64,000 nt of DNA from Bacillus sp. OV166 (GCF_900177675.1 NZ_FXWM01000001.1:877001-941000), one strand, 5' to 3'. Shown: positions 1-9,835, counted from the first letter of the stretch. A program made the numbers and translations. Notes: a model not told the origin generated them from the letters alone.

Positions 1-1
1 T

Positions 2-448
2 GAATCAGGAGCAGATATGATTTCCATTCATACAGAAGCGACAGATCATTTACAAAGATCCTTACAAAAATTGAAGGATAAAGGGATTAAAGCAGGCGTA
101 GCTTTAAATCCTGCAACACCATTTGCTGATATCGAATTTGTGTTGGATGTTGTAGACTATGTGACGGTTATGACTGTTAACCCAGGATTTGCAGGACAAA
201 AATTTGTGCCGTTAATGAATAAAAAGATAAAGAAACTAAGTGATTTGATACAGGAAGAGGGCTATGATATCGAAATTCAAGTGGATGGGAATATTGGCTA
301 TCAAACTATACCCGATGTGCTTCATAATGGGGCAAGCATGTTAGTGTGTGGAACATCCTGTTTGTTTAGACCCGATATCACGTTAGAAGATGCGGTAGTA
401 AAGCTTCGCGGATTTATTGAAGAACATCAGCTTGAAAAAAATGTATAA
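2..448 (+). CDS. D-allulose-6-phosphate / ribulose-phosphate 3-epimerase family protein, 5' end outside window
   Basis: C-terminal two thirds of a TIM-barrel ketose-phosphate 3-epimerase; the reading frame is open from base 2, so the start lies upstream. Visible motifs are MTVNPGFAGQ, VDGNIG and CGTSCLF. In this family the first belongs to the metal/phosphate site and the last to the phosphate-binding loop near the C-terminus. The PGFAGQ and GTS..LF variants are closer to AlsE (allulose-6-phosphate epimerase) than to housekeeping Rpe (PGFGGQ, GSA.F); this is recognition, not a computed score. It ends 18 bases before a ribokinase gene and evidently belongs to the same operon. The role is interconversion of a ketohexose- or ketopentose-phosphate at C3; the substrate cannot be fixed. 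Confidence 0.85.
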   Translation, partial: ESGADMISIHTEATDHLQRSLQKLKDKGIKAGVALNPATPFADIEFVLDVVDYVTVMTVNPGFAGQKFVPLMNKKIKKLSDLIQEEGYDIEIQVDGNIGYQTIPDVLHNGASMLVCGTSCLFRPDITLEDAVVKLRGFIEEHQLEKNV

Positions 449-466
449 AGAATGGAGGGGTAGAAA

Positions 467-1429
467 ATGGCTGATGTAACGGTTGTAGGCAGTATCAATA
501 TGGATATAGTAGCTCTAACTAACCACTATCCTCAGCATGGGGAAACGATTTTTGGGGAACGGATGGAGCTTTTAGCGGGGGGAAAAGGAGCGAACCAGGC
601 AACGGCTTGTGCCCGTTTAGGAAAATCAGTATATATGGTTGGTTCTATCGGTCAAGATTCACACGGAGATATACTCTATGATTCCTTTCAAACCAATGGT
701 GTAAATACAGCTTTTGTAAAGCGGGTAAAAGATTATTCCACGGGTTGCGCGATTATTACAATCGATCCTACGGCAGAAAATACGATGCTTGTGTTGAGAG
801 GGGCAAATGATGCCTTAACAAAAGAGGATATTCGTCATGCCTTTTCTCAGATTAGTGATAGTAAAGTGCTGCTTGTACAAATGGAAATACCGGAAGAAGC
901 TGTAATTGAGGCAATGATTGAAGCTAAAAAGAAAGGGATGTATGTCATCCTTGATCCAGCCCCGGCCGAGGGTGTTACGGAAAGAGCATTGGGCTATGCC
1001 GATTTAATCGTTCCGAATCGGCAAGAAACAAAACAACTAACGGGTATTGATGTTGTTTCGGTTGATGATGCTTTTAAGGCGGCTAAGTATTTCGAGCTAA
1101 TAGGTGTGAAAAACAGCATTATTAAAATGGCTGAAAAAGGCTCTTTAGTTTATCAAGAGGGGAAAATTGAATTTATAGAGCCGATCACAGTTAAAGCTTT
1201 GGATACAGTAGGAGCTGGAGATTCATATGCTGGCGCATTGGCTTGTGCAATCGCTGATGGTGAAAATCTCGTGTCAGCTGCTAGATTCGCTTCCATTGTA
1301 GGGGCGCTGAAAGTAACAAGATTAGGGGCGCAGGCTGGACTTCCTACAATAGAAGAAGTAGACAAGTTTTGTGAGGAATGGGATGTAATATATTACCAGA
1401 TTGGAGAAAGAAAATCATCACATGCTTAA
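467..1429 (+). CDS. rbsK: Ribokinase (PfkB family sugar kinase)
   Basis: 320-residue PfkB-family kinase that phosphorylates a sugar with ATP. The N-terminal sugar-binding signature GGKGANQA lies at residues 38-45 and the C-terminal GAGDSYAGA (about 249-257) carries the catalytic Asp and anion hole. Both, and the SINMD start, are typical of RbsK. The ATG at 467 follows a GGAGGGG ribosome site. It sits between the epimerase and the ABC transporter, so it may phosphorylate the imported sugar (ribose, or a ketose such as allulose given the AlsE-like neighbour). The last 15 residues or so look unconserved. Family assignment is firm; substrate is inferred. Confidence 0.9.
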   Translation: MADVTVVGSINMDIVALTNHYPQHGETIFGERMELLAGGKGANQATACARLGKSVYMVGSIGQDSHGDILYDSFQTNGVNTAFVKRVKDYSTGCAIITIDPTAENTMLVLRGANDALTKEDIRHAFSQISDSKVLLVQMEIPEEAVIEAMIEAKKKGMYVILDPAPAEGVTERALGYADLIVPNRQETKQLTGIDVVSVDDAFKAAKYFELIGVKNSIIKMAEKGSLVYQEGKIEFIEPITVKALDTVGAGDSYAGALACAIADGENLVSAARFASIVGALKVTRLGAQAGLPTIEEVDKFCEEWDVIYYQIGERKSSHA

Positions 1430-1456
1430 ATTTCAAGAATTGAAAGGGTGAGCAAT

Positions 1457-3013
1457 ATGTCAGGTTATTTGCTGCAGATGACCCAGATTAGTAAAACATT
1501 TCCTGGTGTTAAGGCACTTGAGGATGTAAAGCTTGAAGTGAAGCCAGGGGAAGTGCATGCTTTAATTGGTGAAAACGGAGCAGGAAAATCAACTTTAATT
1601 AAAATACTTGCAGGGATTCATCAGCCCGATGCTGATGCAAAGTTTTTCTTTGAAGGAAAGGAAGCTGATATTCGTAAACCGATTGATGCAACGTTAAAGG
1701 GAATTTCAATTATTTATCAAGATTTAAGCTTATTCCCAAACCTTTCAGTAGCTGAGAATATATATATCGGCAGAGATAGCACGAAAAGGCCATGGAAGAA
1801 AATTAGCTGGAGTGAAATGGAAGCGGTTGCTAAAAAGGCGTTAAAGGAGCTTGATTTTGACGTTGATGTGCACCTTCCTGTTGAGAAATTAAGTATTGCC
1901 CAGCAGCAGCTAATTGAAATTGCAAGAGCATTGGCGTTCGATTCAAAGCTCATTGTCATGGATGAGCCAACCTCATCTTTGTCTGCCGGCGAAGTAGAGA
2001 AATTATATAAAGTCATTGCCAATCTAAAACAGAGAGGAATAGCAATTATATTTGTCAGCCATAAACTCAAAGAATTATTCACGGTTTCTGATCGGTTCAC
2101 TGTATTACGTGATGGTAAATATGTTGGGACCTATGATAAAGAGGAGCTTAATGAAGAAAGGCTAATCACATTAATGGTCGGCAGAAAAGTCCAATATGAG
2201 AAAAATCAAGGAGCTGGCAAGGCTGGGAATACGATTTTAGAGGTGAAAGGTTTATCTAAGGAAGGGAACTTTAAGGATATCTCCTTTGAACTAAAAACAG
2301 GGGAAGTATTGGGGATTACTGGACTTGTCGGTTCCGGCAGGACAGAGCTTGCTCAGGCGATATTTGGCATTAACAGGCCTTTTGAAGGTGAACTTAAATT
2401 GAATGGGACTAGCGTTCAGATCAAATCTTCAGAAGATGCTGTGAAAAAAGGAATTGCGTATATACCTGAGAGCAGAAAAACACAAGGACTTATATTGCGT
2501 CAATCGATTATTAATAACATTTCTTTGCCTGTTTTAAAGCAGCTTCGAAATAGAATGGGCTTAATTAGACGGAAAAAGGAACTTGAATTAGCAAACTATT
2601 ATGTGGAAACTCTCGATGTTAGACCAGCTCTTCCGCATATGGCTGCAGGACAACTGTCGGGAGGAAATCAACAAAAGGTTGTAATCGGAAAGTGGCTCTC
2701 GACAAAACCAAATATTTTAATTATTGATGAGCCAACAAATGGGATTGATATCGGAGCTAAAACAGAGATTCATAAGCTTCTTCGGAAACTTGCATCAGAA
2801 GGAATGGGAATCATTGTGATTTCATCGGAGTTGCCAGAGGTGCTGGCGGTCAGCGATCGCATTTTAGTGATGAGGCATGGGAGAATAGCAGGAGAATTAG
2901 GTATTGAGGAAGCTACACAAGAAAATATCATGAATTATGCACTGCTTGGTCCAAAGTATTCCGTAAAAAAGCAACATGAACCACTGATAGTCAGCAAGGA
3001 GGTGCAGGCATGA
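1457..3013 (+). CDS. Sugar ABC transporter ATP-binding protein (RbsA-like)
   Basis: About 518 residues with two fused nucleotide-binding domains, as in RbsA/AlsA/MglA importers. The first domain has an intact Walker A (GENGAGKST) and Walker B ([10 protein letters not shown]), with LSIAQQQ at the signature position. The second has the degenerate P-loop GLVGSGRTE, the signature LSGGNQQK and the Walker B IIDEPTNG, the usual asymmetric pattern of this subfamily. An in-frame GTG at 1448 is part of the ribosome site GAAAGGGTG, so the ATG at 1457 is preferred. It overlaps the next permease by 4 bases (ATGA), indicating translational coupling. It energises uptake through the two permeases that follow. 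Confidence 0.93.
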   Translation: MSGYLLQMTQISKTFPGVKALEDVKLEVKPGEVHALIGENGAGKSTLIKILAGIHQPDADAKFFFEGKEADIRKPIDATLKGISIIYQDLSLFPNLSVAENIYIGRDSTKRPWKKISWSEMEAVAKKALKELDFDVDVHLPVEKLSIAQQQLIEIARALAFDSKLIVMDEPTSSLSAGEVEKLYKVIANLKQRGIAIIFVSHKLKELFTVSDRFTVLRDGKYVGTYDKEELNEERLITLMVGRKVQYEKNQGAGKAGNTILEVKGLSKEGNFKDISFELKTGEVLGITGLVGSGRTELAQAIFGINRPFEGELKLNGTSVQIKSSEDAVKKGIAYIPESRKTQGLILRQSIINNISLPVLKQLRNRMGLIRRKKELELANYYVETLDVRPALPHMAAGQLSGGNQQKVVIGKWLSTKPNILIIDEPTNGIDIGAKTEIHKLLRKLASEGMGIIVISSELPEVLAVSDRILVMRHGRIAGELGIEEATQENIMNYALLGPKYSVKKQHEPLIVSKEVQA

Positions 3014-3993
3014 ACGCTATCTTAAAATCAAAGGAAATGAGCATTGCAGCGATTGTTCTATTACTCTCTGTAACTTTAACTTTTGTAAGCCCGGTGTTTT
3101 TAACAGCAGATAATATTCTTGATATTTTAAAAGGAAATGCGGTCATCGGAATTTTGGCCGTAGGAATGACATTAGTTATCATAACAGGCGGCATTGATGT
3201 CTCAGTTGCAGCGGTTACTAGTGCTGTTTGTATCATTAGCGGAAAACTATTATTAATTATGCCTGATAGTCCAATCTCCATTCTATTATTATTTCTAATT
3301 GCACCTTTGCTTGGGGTCTTGTTAGGCGCTATTAATGGTTTTCTTGTTTCAAAAATTCAAATACCAGCCATTGTTGTGACTTTGGGTATGATGAGTATTA
3401 TTAATGGTCTTGTTTTATATATTACAAACGGACAGTATTTAAATAGTACAAGTTTCCCAAAAGTATTTATTAGCTTTGCAACCTTTGAGGTATTTGGCAT
3501 TTCAATTATTATTCTATTATTTATCGCAATCGCTATTTTAACTTGGTACATTCTCAAATATACTCTGATCGGACGTGAAGTATTAGCGATCGGGGGGAAT
3601 AAAGATTCCGCAATCAGAGTAGGGATAAATTTTGATAAAGTTCAGATTTTTGTATTTTCATACATGGGCTTTTTAGCGGGAATTGCTGCCATTGCCCAAA
3701 CCGCTTATACGAAAGCTGTGGACCCTAATGGCATGCTTGGCTTAGAACTAATGGTTATTGCGGCTGTTGTGCTGGGCGGGGCAAACATCATGGGAGGTCG
3801 TGGAACGATATTTGGAACATTTTTAGGAGTACTGTTATTAGGAGTTGTACAAAATGGTCTTATTTTAGCAAAAATAGATACATTTTGGCAAAAGGTATTC
3901 ACCGGATTGATTATTTTATTAGCTGTATCCTATGATCATATGCAATATAAGCGGGCAAAAGATAAGCTTGCCAAGATTGAAGTAGAGGCTTAG
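3010..3993 (+). CDS. Sugar ABC transporter permease 1 (RbsC/AlsC family)
   Basis: 327-residue inner-membrane protein with about 8-10 hydrophobic segments and the BPD_transp_2 hallmarks of carbohydrate class 2 permeases: VGMTLVIITGGIDVSV near residue 53, AINGFLVSKIQIPAIVVTLGMM near 108, and the late AAVVLGGANIMGGRGT loop. The ATG overlaps the ATPase stop (ATGA) and follows AGGAGGTG. It pairs with the next gene to make a heterodimeric channel, as in rhamnose- or AI-2-type importers that carry two different permeases; ribose and allose systems use one. Confidence 0.92.
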   Translation: MNAILKSKEMSIAAIVLLLSVTLTFVSPVFLTADNILDILKGNAVIGILAVGMTLVIITGGIDVSVAAVTSAVCIISGKLLLIMPDSPISILLLFLIAPLLGVLLGAINGFLVSKIQIPAIVVTLGMMSIINGLVLYITNGQYLNSTSFPKVFISFATFEVFGISIIILLFIAIAILTWYILKYTLIGREVLAIGGNKDSAIRVGINFDKVQIFVFSYMGFLAGIAAIAQTAYTKAVDPNGMLGLELMVIAAVVLGGANIMGGRGTIFGTFLGVLLLGVVQNGLILAKIDTFWQKVFTGLIILLAVSYDHMQYKRAKDKLAKIEVEA

Positions 3994-4008
3994 AAAGAGG
4001 TGAATAAA

Positions 4009-4983
4009 ATGAAAGCGTTATCGTTATCGAAGGAGAATATTTTAGGACTTATTGCTTTAGGCCTATTTATTCTTATGGGTATATCTGTGCCGGGGTTTTT
4101 CTCATCCAACAACTTAAATAACATGATGTTTCAACTTCCAGAATTCGGGTTAATTGCTTTGGCGATGATGGTTGTTATTATAACGGGCGGAATTGATCTT
4201 TCTATGACATACACGGCTGCATTATCCGGCGTATCAATCGCCTTGATGCAAAGCCATGGCTATCCGATAGTAACAGCTATTGCAGTCGGGATTGTGGTCG
4301 GATTAACTTGCGGAGCCATAAATGGTTTTATCATTTCAAAAATTGGTGTTTCACCCATTCTTGTGACATTAGGAACAATGATTCTTTTTGAAGGGTTGAT
4401 TCTCAGCATCACAAAAGGTAATTCCATTTCTGGTTTAAGTGAAGCATACAGCTTAATAGGTAATGGCTATTATTTAGGGCTTGTTCCACTTTCAATTATG
4501 ATCTTTATCATCTTTGCAATCCTGACGGGTGTTTTATTAACAAAAACAAATTGGGGTAGAAGTGTTTACATGGTTGGAAGCAACCCTATTGCTTCATTGT
4601 TTTCAGGTGTTAATAATAGCAGGATTTTAATGAAGGTGTATTTGTACTCAGCATTGCTTGCTACTATAGCAGCGATTATTATGACATCTCGATATAACTC
4701 GGCAAAAGTAGACCTTGGATCTTCTTACCTCCTTCAAAGTGTAGCAGCAGCTGTACTTGGCGGTACTGAAATCCAGGGGGGATACGGAAAGGTAATGGGA
4801 ACTGTGTATGCTGTAATTATCTTTCAAATGCTATCAAATGGATTGAATTTACTAGGTGTACCGCGCTCTATCGTTAGTGTCATGATGGGAGTTATCCTCA
4901 TATTTGTTTTAGTTTTAAACTTCGTGAAAGTGAAAGTAGATGAAAAAAAACAAAAGAAACTTCAAGAATCTTCAGCTGCTTAA
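4009..4983 (+). CDS. Sugar ABC transporter permease 2 (RbsC/AlsC family)
   Basis: About 324 residues, all-helical membrane protein of the same family as the preceding gene, with MVVIITGGIDLSMTY near residue 50, AINGFIISKIGVSPILVTLGTM near 105 and the AAAVLGGTEIQGGYG loop near 248. The in-frame GTG at 4000 is inside the AAAGAGGTG ribosome site, so the ATG at 4009 is chosen. It starts 15 bases after permease 1. Two non-identical permeases with one double ATPase and one binding protein make a complete importer. Confidence 0.92.
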   Translation: MKALSLSKENILGLIALGLFILMGISVPGFFSSNNLNNMMFQLPEFGLIALAMMVVIITGGIDLSMTYTAALSGVSIALMQSHGYPIVTAIAVGIVVGLTCGAINGFIISKIGVSPILVTLGTMILFEGLILSITKGNSISGLSEAYSLIGNGYYLGLVPLSIMIFIIFAILTGVLLTKTNWGRSVYMVGSNPIASLFSGVNNSRILMKVYLYSALLATIAAIIMTSRYNSAKVDLGSSYLLQSVAAAVLGGTEIQGGYGKVMGTVYAVIIFQMLSNGLNLLGVPRSIVSVMMGVILIFVLVLNFVKVKVDEKKQKKLQESSAA

Positions 4984-5057
4984 CAAAGAATTTGGGTTTG
5001 CTCTGGTTTTCTATCAGATAGCTATATAACTATTAAGTAAAAATGAGGGGGATATTT

Positions 5058-6110
5058 ATGAAAAAATTTTTAGGAACTGCCGCATCTATGCTGTTAGTAG
5101 GAGGTCTTCTTACTGGTTGTGTATCGCAAGAAAGTGCCTCTGGAAGCGGAACTGCTAAAAGTAATTCAGGCCAGAAACAAGAAGCAAGCGGAGATGATAA
5201 AGTAACAATTGCTATTGTACCAAAATTGATTGGTATTCCATATTTCAATGCTTCCGAAAAAGGAGCGTTACAAGCAGGAAAAAATTTAGGGGTAGAGACG
5301 ATTTATACTGGTCCAACTGAAGCGGATGCAGCGCAGCAAGTAAAGGTAATTGAAGATTTAATCAGCAAAGGCGTGGATGCTCTTGCTGTTGCGCCAAACG
5401 ATGCAGCTTCCTTAACGCCTGTACTAAAGAAAGCAAAAGAACAGGGCATTATCGTTATGGACTGGGATACACCGGCAGATCAATCACTTGTAGAAGCATC
5501 TGTTCACCAAATCGATGATGAAGCGTATGGCCGCCATATTGCCAAAACATTAGTGGAAAAAATGGGTACCGAGAAAGGTGATATCGCAATTCTTACCGGC
5601 GGACTTTCTGCAGCAAACTTAAATACATGGATTGACGCGGCGAAGAAAGAGCTTAAGGAGCATTATCCAGGAATCAAGCTAGTAACAGACAAAATTGCAA
5701 CAGATGAAAAACAACAGGTTGCTTATCAAAAGACACTGGATTTAATTAAATCAAATCCAAACCTAAAAGGGATTATGGCCTTCTCCACACCAGCCCCATT
5801 AGGTGCTGCTCAAGCGATCCAAGAAAAAGGACTGCAAGATAAAATTGCCGTTGTTGGTACTGCATTACCGAAAGATTCCAAACCGTACTTAAAAGATGGT
5901 TCATTAGATGTAGCGATTTTATGGGAGCCAGATAAATTAGGCTATTTAACAGTGGCTCTTGCCAAAGAATTAGTTGAAGGTAAAAAGCTGCAAAATGGAC
6001 AAACAGTTGAACATGTTGGCAAGATTGAAGTTCGTGATAATGGAAAAACGGTTATTATGGGCCCTCCAACCGACTTTACTGCAGAAAATGCCGAGAACTA
6101 TGATTTCTAA
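5058..6110 (+). CDS. Sugar ABC transporter substrate-binding lipoprotein (periplasmic-binding protein type 1 fold)
   Basis: About 350-residue binding protein anchored at the membrane outer face. The N-terminus is a lipoprotein signal (basic MKK, hydrophobic stretch, lipobox LLTGC with Cys 21), followed by a Ser/Gly/Gln/Lys-rich linker. The body resembles RhaS/LsrB-like autoinducer or rhamnose binding proteins (VAPNDAASLTPVL, IVMDWDTPADQ, GGLSAANLN, GIMAFSTPAPLGAAQA). An upstream ATG at 5043 lies before the GAGGGGG ribosome site, so 5058 is the better start. It is the last transport gene of the operon and is followed by a hairpin. RhaS/LsrB likeness agrees with the two-permease design; the ligand is unknown. 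Confidence 0.9.
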   Translation: MKKFLGTAASMLLVGGLLTGCVSQESASGSGTAKSNSGQKQEASGDDKVTIAIVPKLIGIPYFNASEKGALQAGKNLGVETIYTGPTEADAAQQVKVIEDLISKGVDALAVAPNDAASLTPVLKKAKEQGIIVMDWDTPADQSLVEASVHQIDDEAYGRHIAKTLVEKMGTEKGDIAILTGGLSAANLNTWIDAAKKELKEHYPGIKLVTDKIATDEKQQVAYQKTLDLIKSNPNLKGIMAFSTPAPLGAAQAIQEKGLQDKIAVVGTALPKDSKPYLKDGSLDVAILWEPDKLGYLTVALAKELVEGKKLQNGQTVEHVGKIEVRDNGKTVIMGPPTDFTAENAENYDF

Positions 6111-6137
6111 AAAGTAAAATCAAAATCGGTTCAATAC

Positions 6138-6181
6138 TCCCTCCTAATTTGTATACAAACTAGGAGGGATATTTCCTTTTT
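6138..6181 (+). terminator. Intercistronic hairpin after the binding-protein gene
   Basis: Perfect 9-bp arms (TCCCTCCTA at 6138-6146, TAGGAGGGA at 6161-6169) continue after one mismatch into the palindrome TTTGTATACAAA, followed by a T-rich stretch TATTTCCTTTTTT. It is probably a partial terminator or 3' stabiliser that lowers expression of the downstream kinase and aldolase relative to the transporter. The 12-bp palindrome could also be an operator. Confidence 0.6.
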
Positions 6182-6225
6182 TACTGAAGGATGATGTTGG
6201 AGGATAAGAAAAAGGAGGCGGTTGT

Positions 6226-7902
6226 ATGAAAGAAAAATATGTAATTGGAGTAGATTATGGAACAGAATCCGGAAGGGTACTACTCGTGGATGTAGCGACA
6301 GGTGAAGAAATCGCTACCAACGTCACCCCTTACAAAAATGGGGTCCTAGACGAAGCTTTGCCTAACGGAAGGCGTCTGGAAATGGACTGGGCCTTACAGC
6401 ATCCAGGGGATTACTTAGAAGTGCTGTACCAATCGGTTCCAGCAGTGGTCCAGATGGCTGGAATAAACCCAAAAGACGTTATTGGAATCGGCATTGATTT
6501 CACATCTTCTACAATTTTACCTTTAGATAAAAATGGCAACCCGCTATGCTTTGATAGGAAATGGGAGAATAATCCTCATAGTTGGGTGAAATTGTGGAAG
6601 CATCATGCAGCGCAAGAGGAAGCTGATGATATTACACGTATGGCGGAAGAAAGAAATGAGACATTTTTAAATCGGTATGGCGGCAAGATTTCTTCAGAAT
6701 GGATGTTTCCAAAAATTATGCAAATTTTGAGAGAAGCTCCAGAAATTTTCGAGGAGACCGATCTTTTCATGGAGGCTTGCGATTGGCTGACATACCGCTT
6801 AACCAATCAACTTGTTCGCAGCAGCAATACATGTGGCTATAAAGCATTTTGGAATAAAGGAGAAGGCTATCCAGATGCCTCATTTTTCACGGCGTTGGAG
6901 GATCGATTGGAGAATATTTTAGAAACAAAAATGAGAGGCTCGGTTCTGCCGATTGGGGGAAAAGCAGGGGAATTAACAGCAGAAATGGCCCAACGTTTAG
7001 AGCTTTTGCCAGGAATTGCGGTAGCGGTCGGAATCATTGATGCCCATGCGGGTGTACCAGCTGTTGGTGCCGTTCGGCCAGGGCAGCTAGTCATGACAAT
7101 GGGAACTTCTACTTGTCATATGCTTATTTCTGATAAAGAGGAAGCCATTGAAGGTGTATGCGGATTGGTAGAAGACGGTATTATCCCTGGATACTTCAGC
7201 TATGAGACCGGACAGGTGGCAGTGGGAGACTCCTTTGCCTGGTATATCGAACAGGCAGTGCCAAGCTATGTAAAACAACAAGCGAAGGATGCAGGCATAA
7301 GTGTGCATCAGTTGTTAGAAGAAAAAGCGGCTGCTTATAAGCCGGGACAATCTGGGCTCGTTGCGTTGGATTGGTGGAATGGATGTCGTTCTGTCTTAGT
7401 CGACTCCAATTTGTCCGGCTTAATTGTAGGGCTTTCATTAGCGACTAAACCAGAGGAAATATATAGGGCTTTATTGGAATCTACAGCATTTGGAACAAGA
7501 AAAATTATTGAAAACTTTACCGAAGCAGGTGTGGAGGTCAATGAAATTTTTGCTTCTGGAGGTCTTCCGCAGCGAAATAAATTGCTGATGCAAATCTATG
7601 CGGATGTGACAAATCGAGAAATTAAAATTGCTGATTCGGACCAAACGATCGCTCTAGGTGCAGCCATGTATGCCACGGTTGCAGCAGGAAAACAAAACGG
7701 AGGCTACGATACGATATTGGAAGCATCCACACATATGTCGAGAGTGAAGGAAGAAACCTTTGTTCCTATTCCGGAACATGTGGAACTGTATGATCAGCTT
7801 TATAGACTGTATTTAGAACTTTACGATTATTTTGGACGTGAAAGATCCCAAATCATGTATGCTTTGAAACAGATGAGAAGTTTAAATAAGGAAGGAGAAT
7901 AG
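6226..7902 (+). CDS. araB: Ribulokinase-type FGGY carbohydrate kinase
   Basis: 558 residues, the usual length for AraB ribulokinase. It starts with the phosphate-loop motif [10 protein letters not shown] (residues 5-14) and continues with [16 protein letters not shown] and GYKAFW. The C-terminal FGGY signature region [19 protein letters not shown] (about 442-460) binds ADP. The enzyme phosphorylates a ketopentose or related polyol at the terminal carbon. The start follows AAAGGAGGCGG. It lies 6 bases before the aldolase gene. No AraA isomerase is present, so the substrate may be imported as a ketose or polyol. A decayed relative lies at 54.3-55.1 kb. Confidence 0.88.
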   Translation: MKEKYVIGVDYGTESGRVLLVDVATGEEIATNVTPYKNGVLDEALPNGRRLEMDWALQHPGDYLEVLYQSVPAVVQMAGINPKDVIGIGIDFTSSTILPLDKNGNPLCFDRKWENNPHSWVKLWKHHAAQEEADDITRMAEERNETFLNRYGGKISSEWMFPKIMQILREAPEIFEETDLFMEACDWLTYRLTNQLVRSSNTCGYKAFWNKGEGYPDASFFTALEDRLENILETKMRGSVLPIGGKAGELTAEMAQRLELLPGIAVAVGIIDAHAGVPAVGAVRPGQLVMTMGTSTCHMLISDKEEAIEGVCGLVEDGIIPGYFSYETGQVAVGDSFAWYIEQAVPSYVKQQAKDAGISVHQLLEEKAAAYKPGQSGLVALDWWNGCRSVLVDSNLSGLIVGLSLATKPEEIYRALLESTAFGTRKIIENFTEAGVEVNEIFASGGLPQRNKLLMQIYADVTNREIKIADSDQTIALGAAMYATVAAGKQNGGYDTILEASTHMSRVKEETFVPIPEHVELYDQLYRLYLELYDYFGRERSQIMYALKQMRSLNKEGE

Positions 7903-7908
7903 GGCTAT

Positions 7909-9207
7909 ATGAAGTATGAATTCCTTCACCCGGCTGATCAAATTGTTATGATAATGGATCGTATTTATAAGCATAATATGACAACCATTTCAGGGGGGAA
8001 CCTCTCGATTTTAGATGACAATGGTGATCTATGGATCACTCCGTCAGGCATAGACAAAGGTACTTTAACGAGAAACGATATTATATGTGTAAGAAAAGAC
8101 GGTACGATTGAAGGGATTCATAAACCGTCCGTTGAACTGCCGTTTCATCAAGGTATTTATGAGGTGCGTTCAGATATTAAAGCAATTGTTCATGCACATC
8201 CGCCAGCATTAGTAGCCTTCAGTATGGCTCGAAGAAGACCTAATTACAAATTAATTTCAAGTGCGTATACAAGTGTATCTGGGAAGGTTGAAATAGCTGC
8301 TTATGCTGTTCCTGGTAGTCAAAGATTAAAAGAGAATATTGCAAAAGAATTTGCAAAAAGCGGTGACGCAGTTATACTTGAAAACCACGGCATTGTTGTT
8401 GGGAAAAGTAATATTTTTGACGCGTTTGCTCTTTTCGAAACATTAGAGGATGTATCCTATCTTGAAATCAATGCAAGAGCATTAGGGCAACCGCGTGAAT
8501 TGTCGAAGCAAGATTTGCAAAAGATTGATGTTTATCAACAAAAGGAATTAAAAGAGTATACTTTCATGCAGCGTACAGAAGAAGAAGATGCAGCAAGAAC
8601 AGGAATATGTAATTTAATACAACGTCTATATGATCGTCAGCTTTTCATAAGTACAGCAGGTAGTTTCTCAACACGTTTAAGCGATGGTTCTATTTTGATT
8701 ACACCCCATCAACTGGATCGAAAATACATTGGCGCAGATGACCTAGTATTGATAAAAGATGACTGTCGAGAAACGGGTAAGCTGCCATGTGAGCTGTATG
8801 TCTTACATAAAAGAATTTATGAGAAGCATCCGGTTATGACATCCATCATTATAGCAAATCCGCGTTATTTAATGGCATTTGCGGTCACAGATCTTGAATA
8901 TAATACTCACATTATTCCAGAAGCTTATATCGTACTTCGCGATATTCATAAGGTTCCATTCGGTATTGGTGAGGAGTATTACGAAATGATTGCTGCTAAA
9001 CTAGCGAAAGATAATCCTGTTTTACTAGTTGAGAATGGTTATGCAGTTTTCATAAATAACAATATATTAAGTGCATTTGATATGCTGGAAGTAGCGGAAT
9101 ATAGTGCGAAAGCATTAATTTATTCGAAAAATGTTGGAGAAGTCATCAATATTAGTGATGAAGAAATAGCAGAAATTATTGATGAGTTCAATTTAGTTAG
9201 GAATTAG
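7909..9207 (+). CDS. Tandem class II aldolase/adducin-domain protein, second domain lacks metal ligands
   Basis: 432 residues made of two class II aldolase/adducin (AraD/FucA-like) domains, about twice the family's usual 200-230. Domain 1 (roughly 1-195) keeps the expected features: SGGN near 28, the catalytic-type Glu in KPSVELPFH near 74, the metal-binding pair in VHAHPP (His 95, His 97) and the third His in ENHGIVV (about 160). In domain 2 (roughly 220-430) the same positions read IIANPRYL (near 316) and VENGYAV (near 374), so all three metal histidines are gone. Domain 2 is therefore probably structural or regulatory. The gene ends the operon; the enzyme likely cleaves or epimerises the product of the upstream kinase. 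Substrate unknown. Confidence 0.85.
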   Translation: MKYEFLHPADQIVMIMDRIYKHNMTTISGGNLSILDDNGDLWITPSGIDKGTLTRNDIICVRKDGTIEGIHKPSVELPFHQGIYEVRSDIKAIVHAHPPALVAFSMARRRPNYKLISSAYTSVSGKVEIAAYAVPGSQRLKENIAKEFAKSGDAVILENHGIVVGKSNIFDAFALFETLEDVSYLEINARALGQPRELSKQDLQKIDVYQQKELKEYTFMQRTEEEDAARTGICNLIQRLYDRQLFISTAGSFSTRLSDGSILITPHQLDRKYIGADDLVLIKDDCRETGKLPCELYVLHKRIYEKHPVMTSIIIANPRYLMAFAVTDLEYNTHIIPEAYIVLRDIHKVPFGIGEEYYEMIAAKLAKDNPVLLVENGYAVFINNNILSAFDMLEVAEYSAKALIYSKNVGEVINISDEEIAEIIDEFNLVRN

Positions 9208-9281
9208 ATGATTGTATACATCGTCTGTTCTTGACGTGAAAGGTATGAAGCAAAGCAGACAATACATGCATAAAATATGGA

Positions 9282-9323
9282 AAACAGCAACGAGGCCTGT
9301 ATCGGATTCCGTTGCTGTTTAAT
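9282..9323 (+). terminator. Hairpin ending the first sugar operon
   Basis: Perfect 11-bp stem AAACAGCAACG (9282-9292) / CGTTGCTGTTT (9310-9320) with a 17-nt loop, starting 75 bases after the aldolase stop. The T-run is short (TTT), so termination may be weak. Confidence 0.6.
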
Positions 9324-9327
9324 TGGA

Positions 9328-9777
9328 GTTGATCCTAAAAATAAAGAATTTTATACTGAAAACGCAAAGAGATACACAGAGGAACTTCAGAAACTTCATA
9401 AGGATACCATCAATAGAATCCATCAAATTCCTGAAGAGAAACGCTTTTTAATATCGAGTGAAGGCGCATTTAAATATTTTGGCAAAGCATATGAAATTAA
9501 AACAGGATATATATAGGAAATCAACTCAGAAAACCAAGGAACGCCAGAGCAAATTAGGACTGTTATTCATTTAATTCAATCCAATAAAGTTACTGCATTG
9601 TTTGTAGAAACAAGTGTAGACAAACGTAGTATGGAAACAGTATCAAAAGAAACAGGTGTACCGATTGCTAGAACAATCTTCACTGATTCACTGGGGAAAC
9701 CGGGTGAAGATGGGGATACTTACTCGGAAATGATGAAGTGGAATACAGATACGATTATTAATGGGTTACAAAAATAA
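9328..9777 (+). pseudogene. Remnant of a metal ABC transporter substrate-binding protein (ZnuA/MntA-like)
   Basis: The frame reads DPKNKEFYTENAKRYTEEL, then FLISSEGAFKYFGKAYEIKTGYI, an in-frame TAG at 9514, and continues [29 protein letters not shown] and [14 protein letters not shown] to a TAA at 9777. This matches the C-terminal half of cluster A-I metal-binding lipoproteins (MntA/PsaA/ZnuA family). The signal peptide and N-terminal lobe are absent, and the TAG probably replaced a Trp codon. It is a non-functional relic directly after the operon's terminator hairpin, with its own terminator still attached. Confidence 0.8.
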
Positions 9778-9786
9778 AGTTTAGTA

Positions 9787-9835
9787 AAAAGACTAGTATG
9801 CTAATACTCTTGTTGTGTTAGCATACTAGTCTTTT
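9787..9835 (+). terminator. Strong rho-independent terminator of the metal-binding relic
   Basis: Perfect 18-bp inverted repeat (9787-9804 and 9818-9835), AAAAGACTAGTATGCTAA and its complement, 13-nt loop, ending in TTTT. The flanking A and T runs make it usable on both strands. Confidence 0.9.

Noticed and set aside
6149..6158. AraR-type operator in the hairpin after the first binding-protein gene
   Set aside because: TTTGTATACAAA lacks the central two bases of the AraR site and lies inside a stem-loop; recorded as part of the hairpin only.
9277..9516. 79-codon open frame starting MENSNEACIG
   Set aside because: Its first 17 codons translate a terminator hairpin and the rest is the interrupted metal-binding-protein remnant; treated as a pseudogene.
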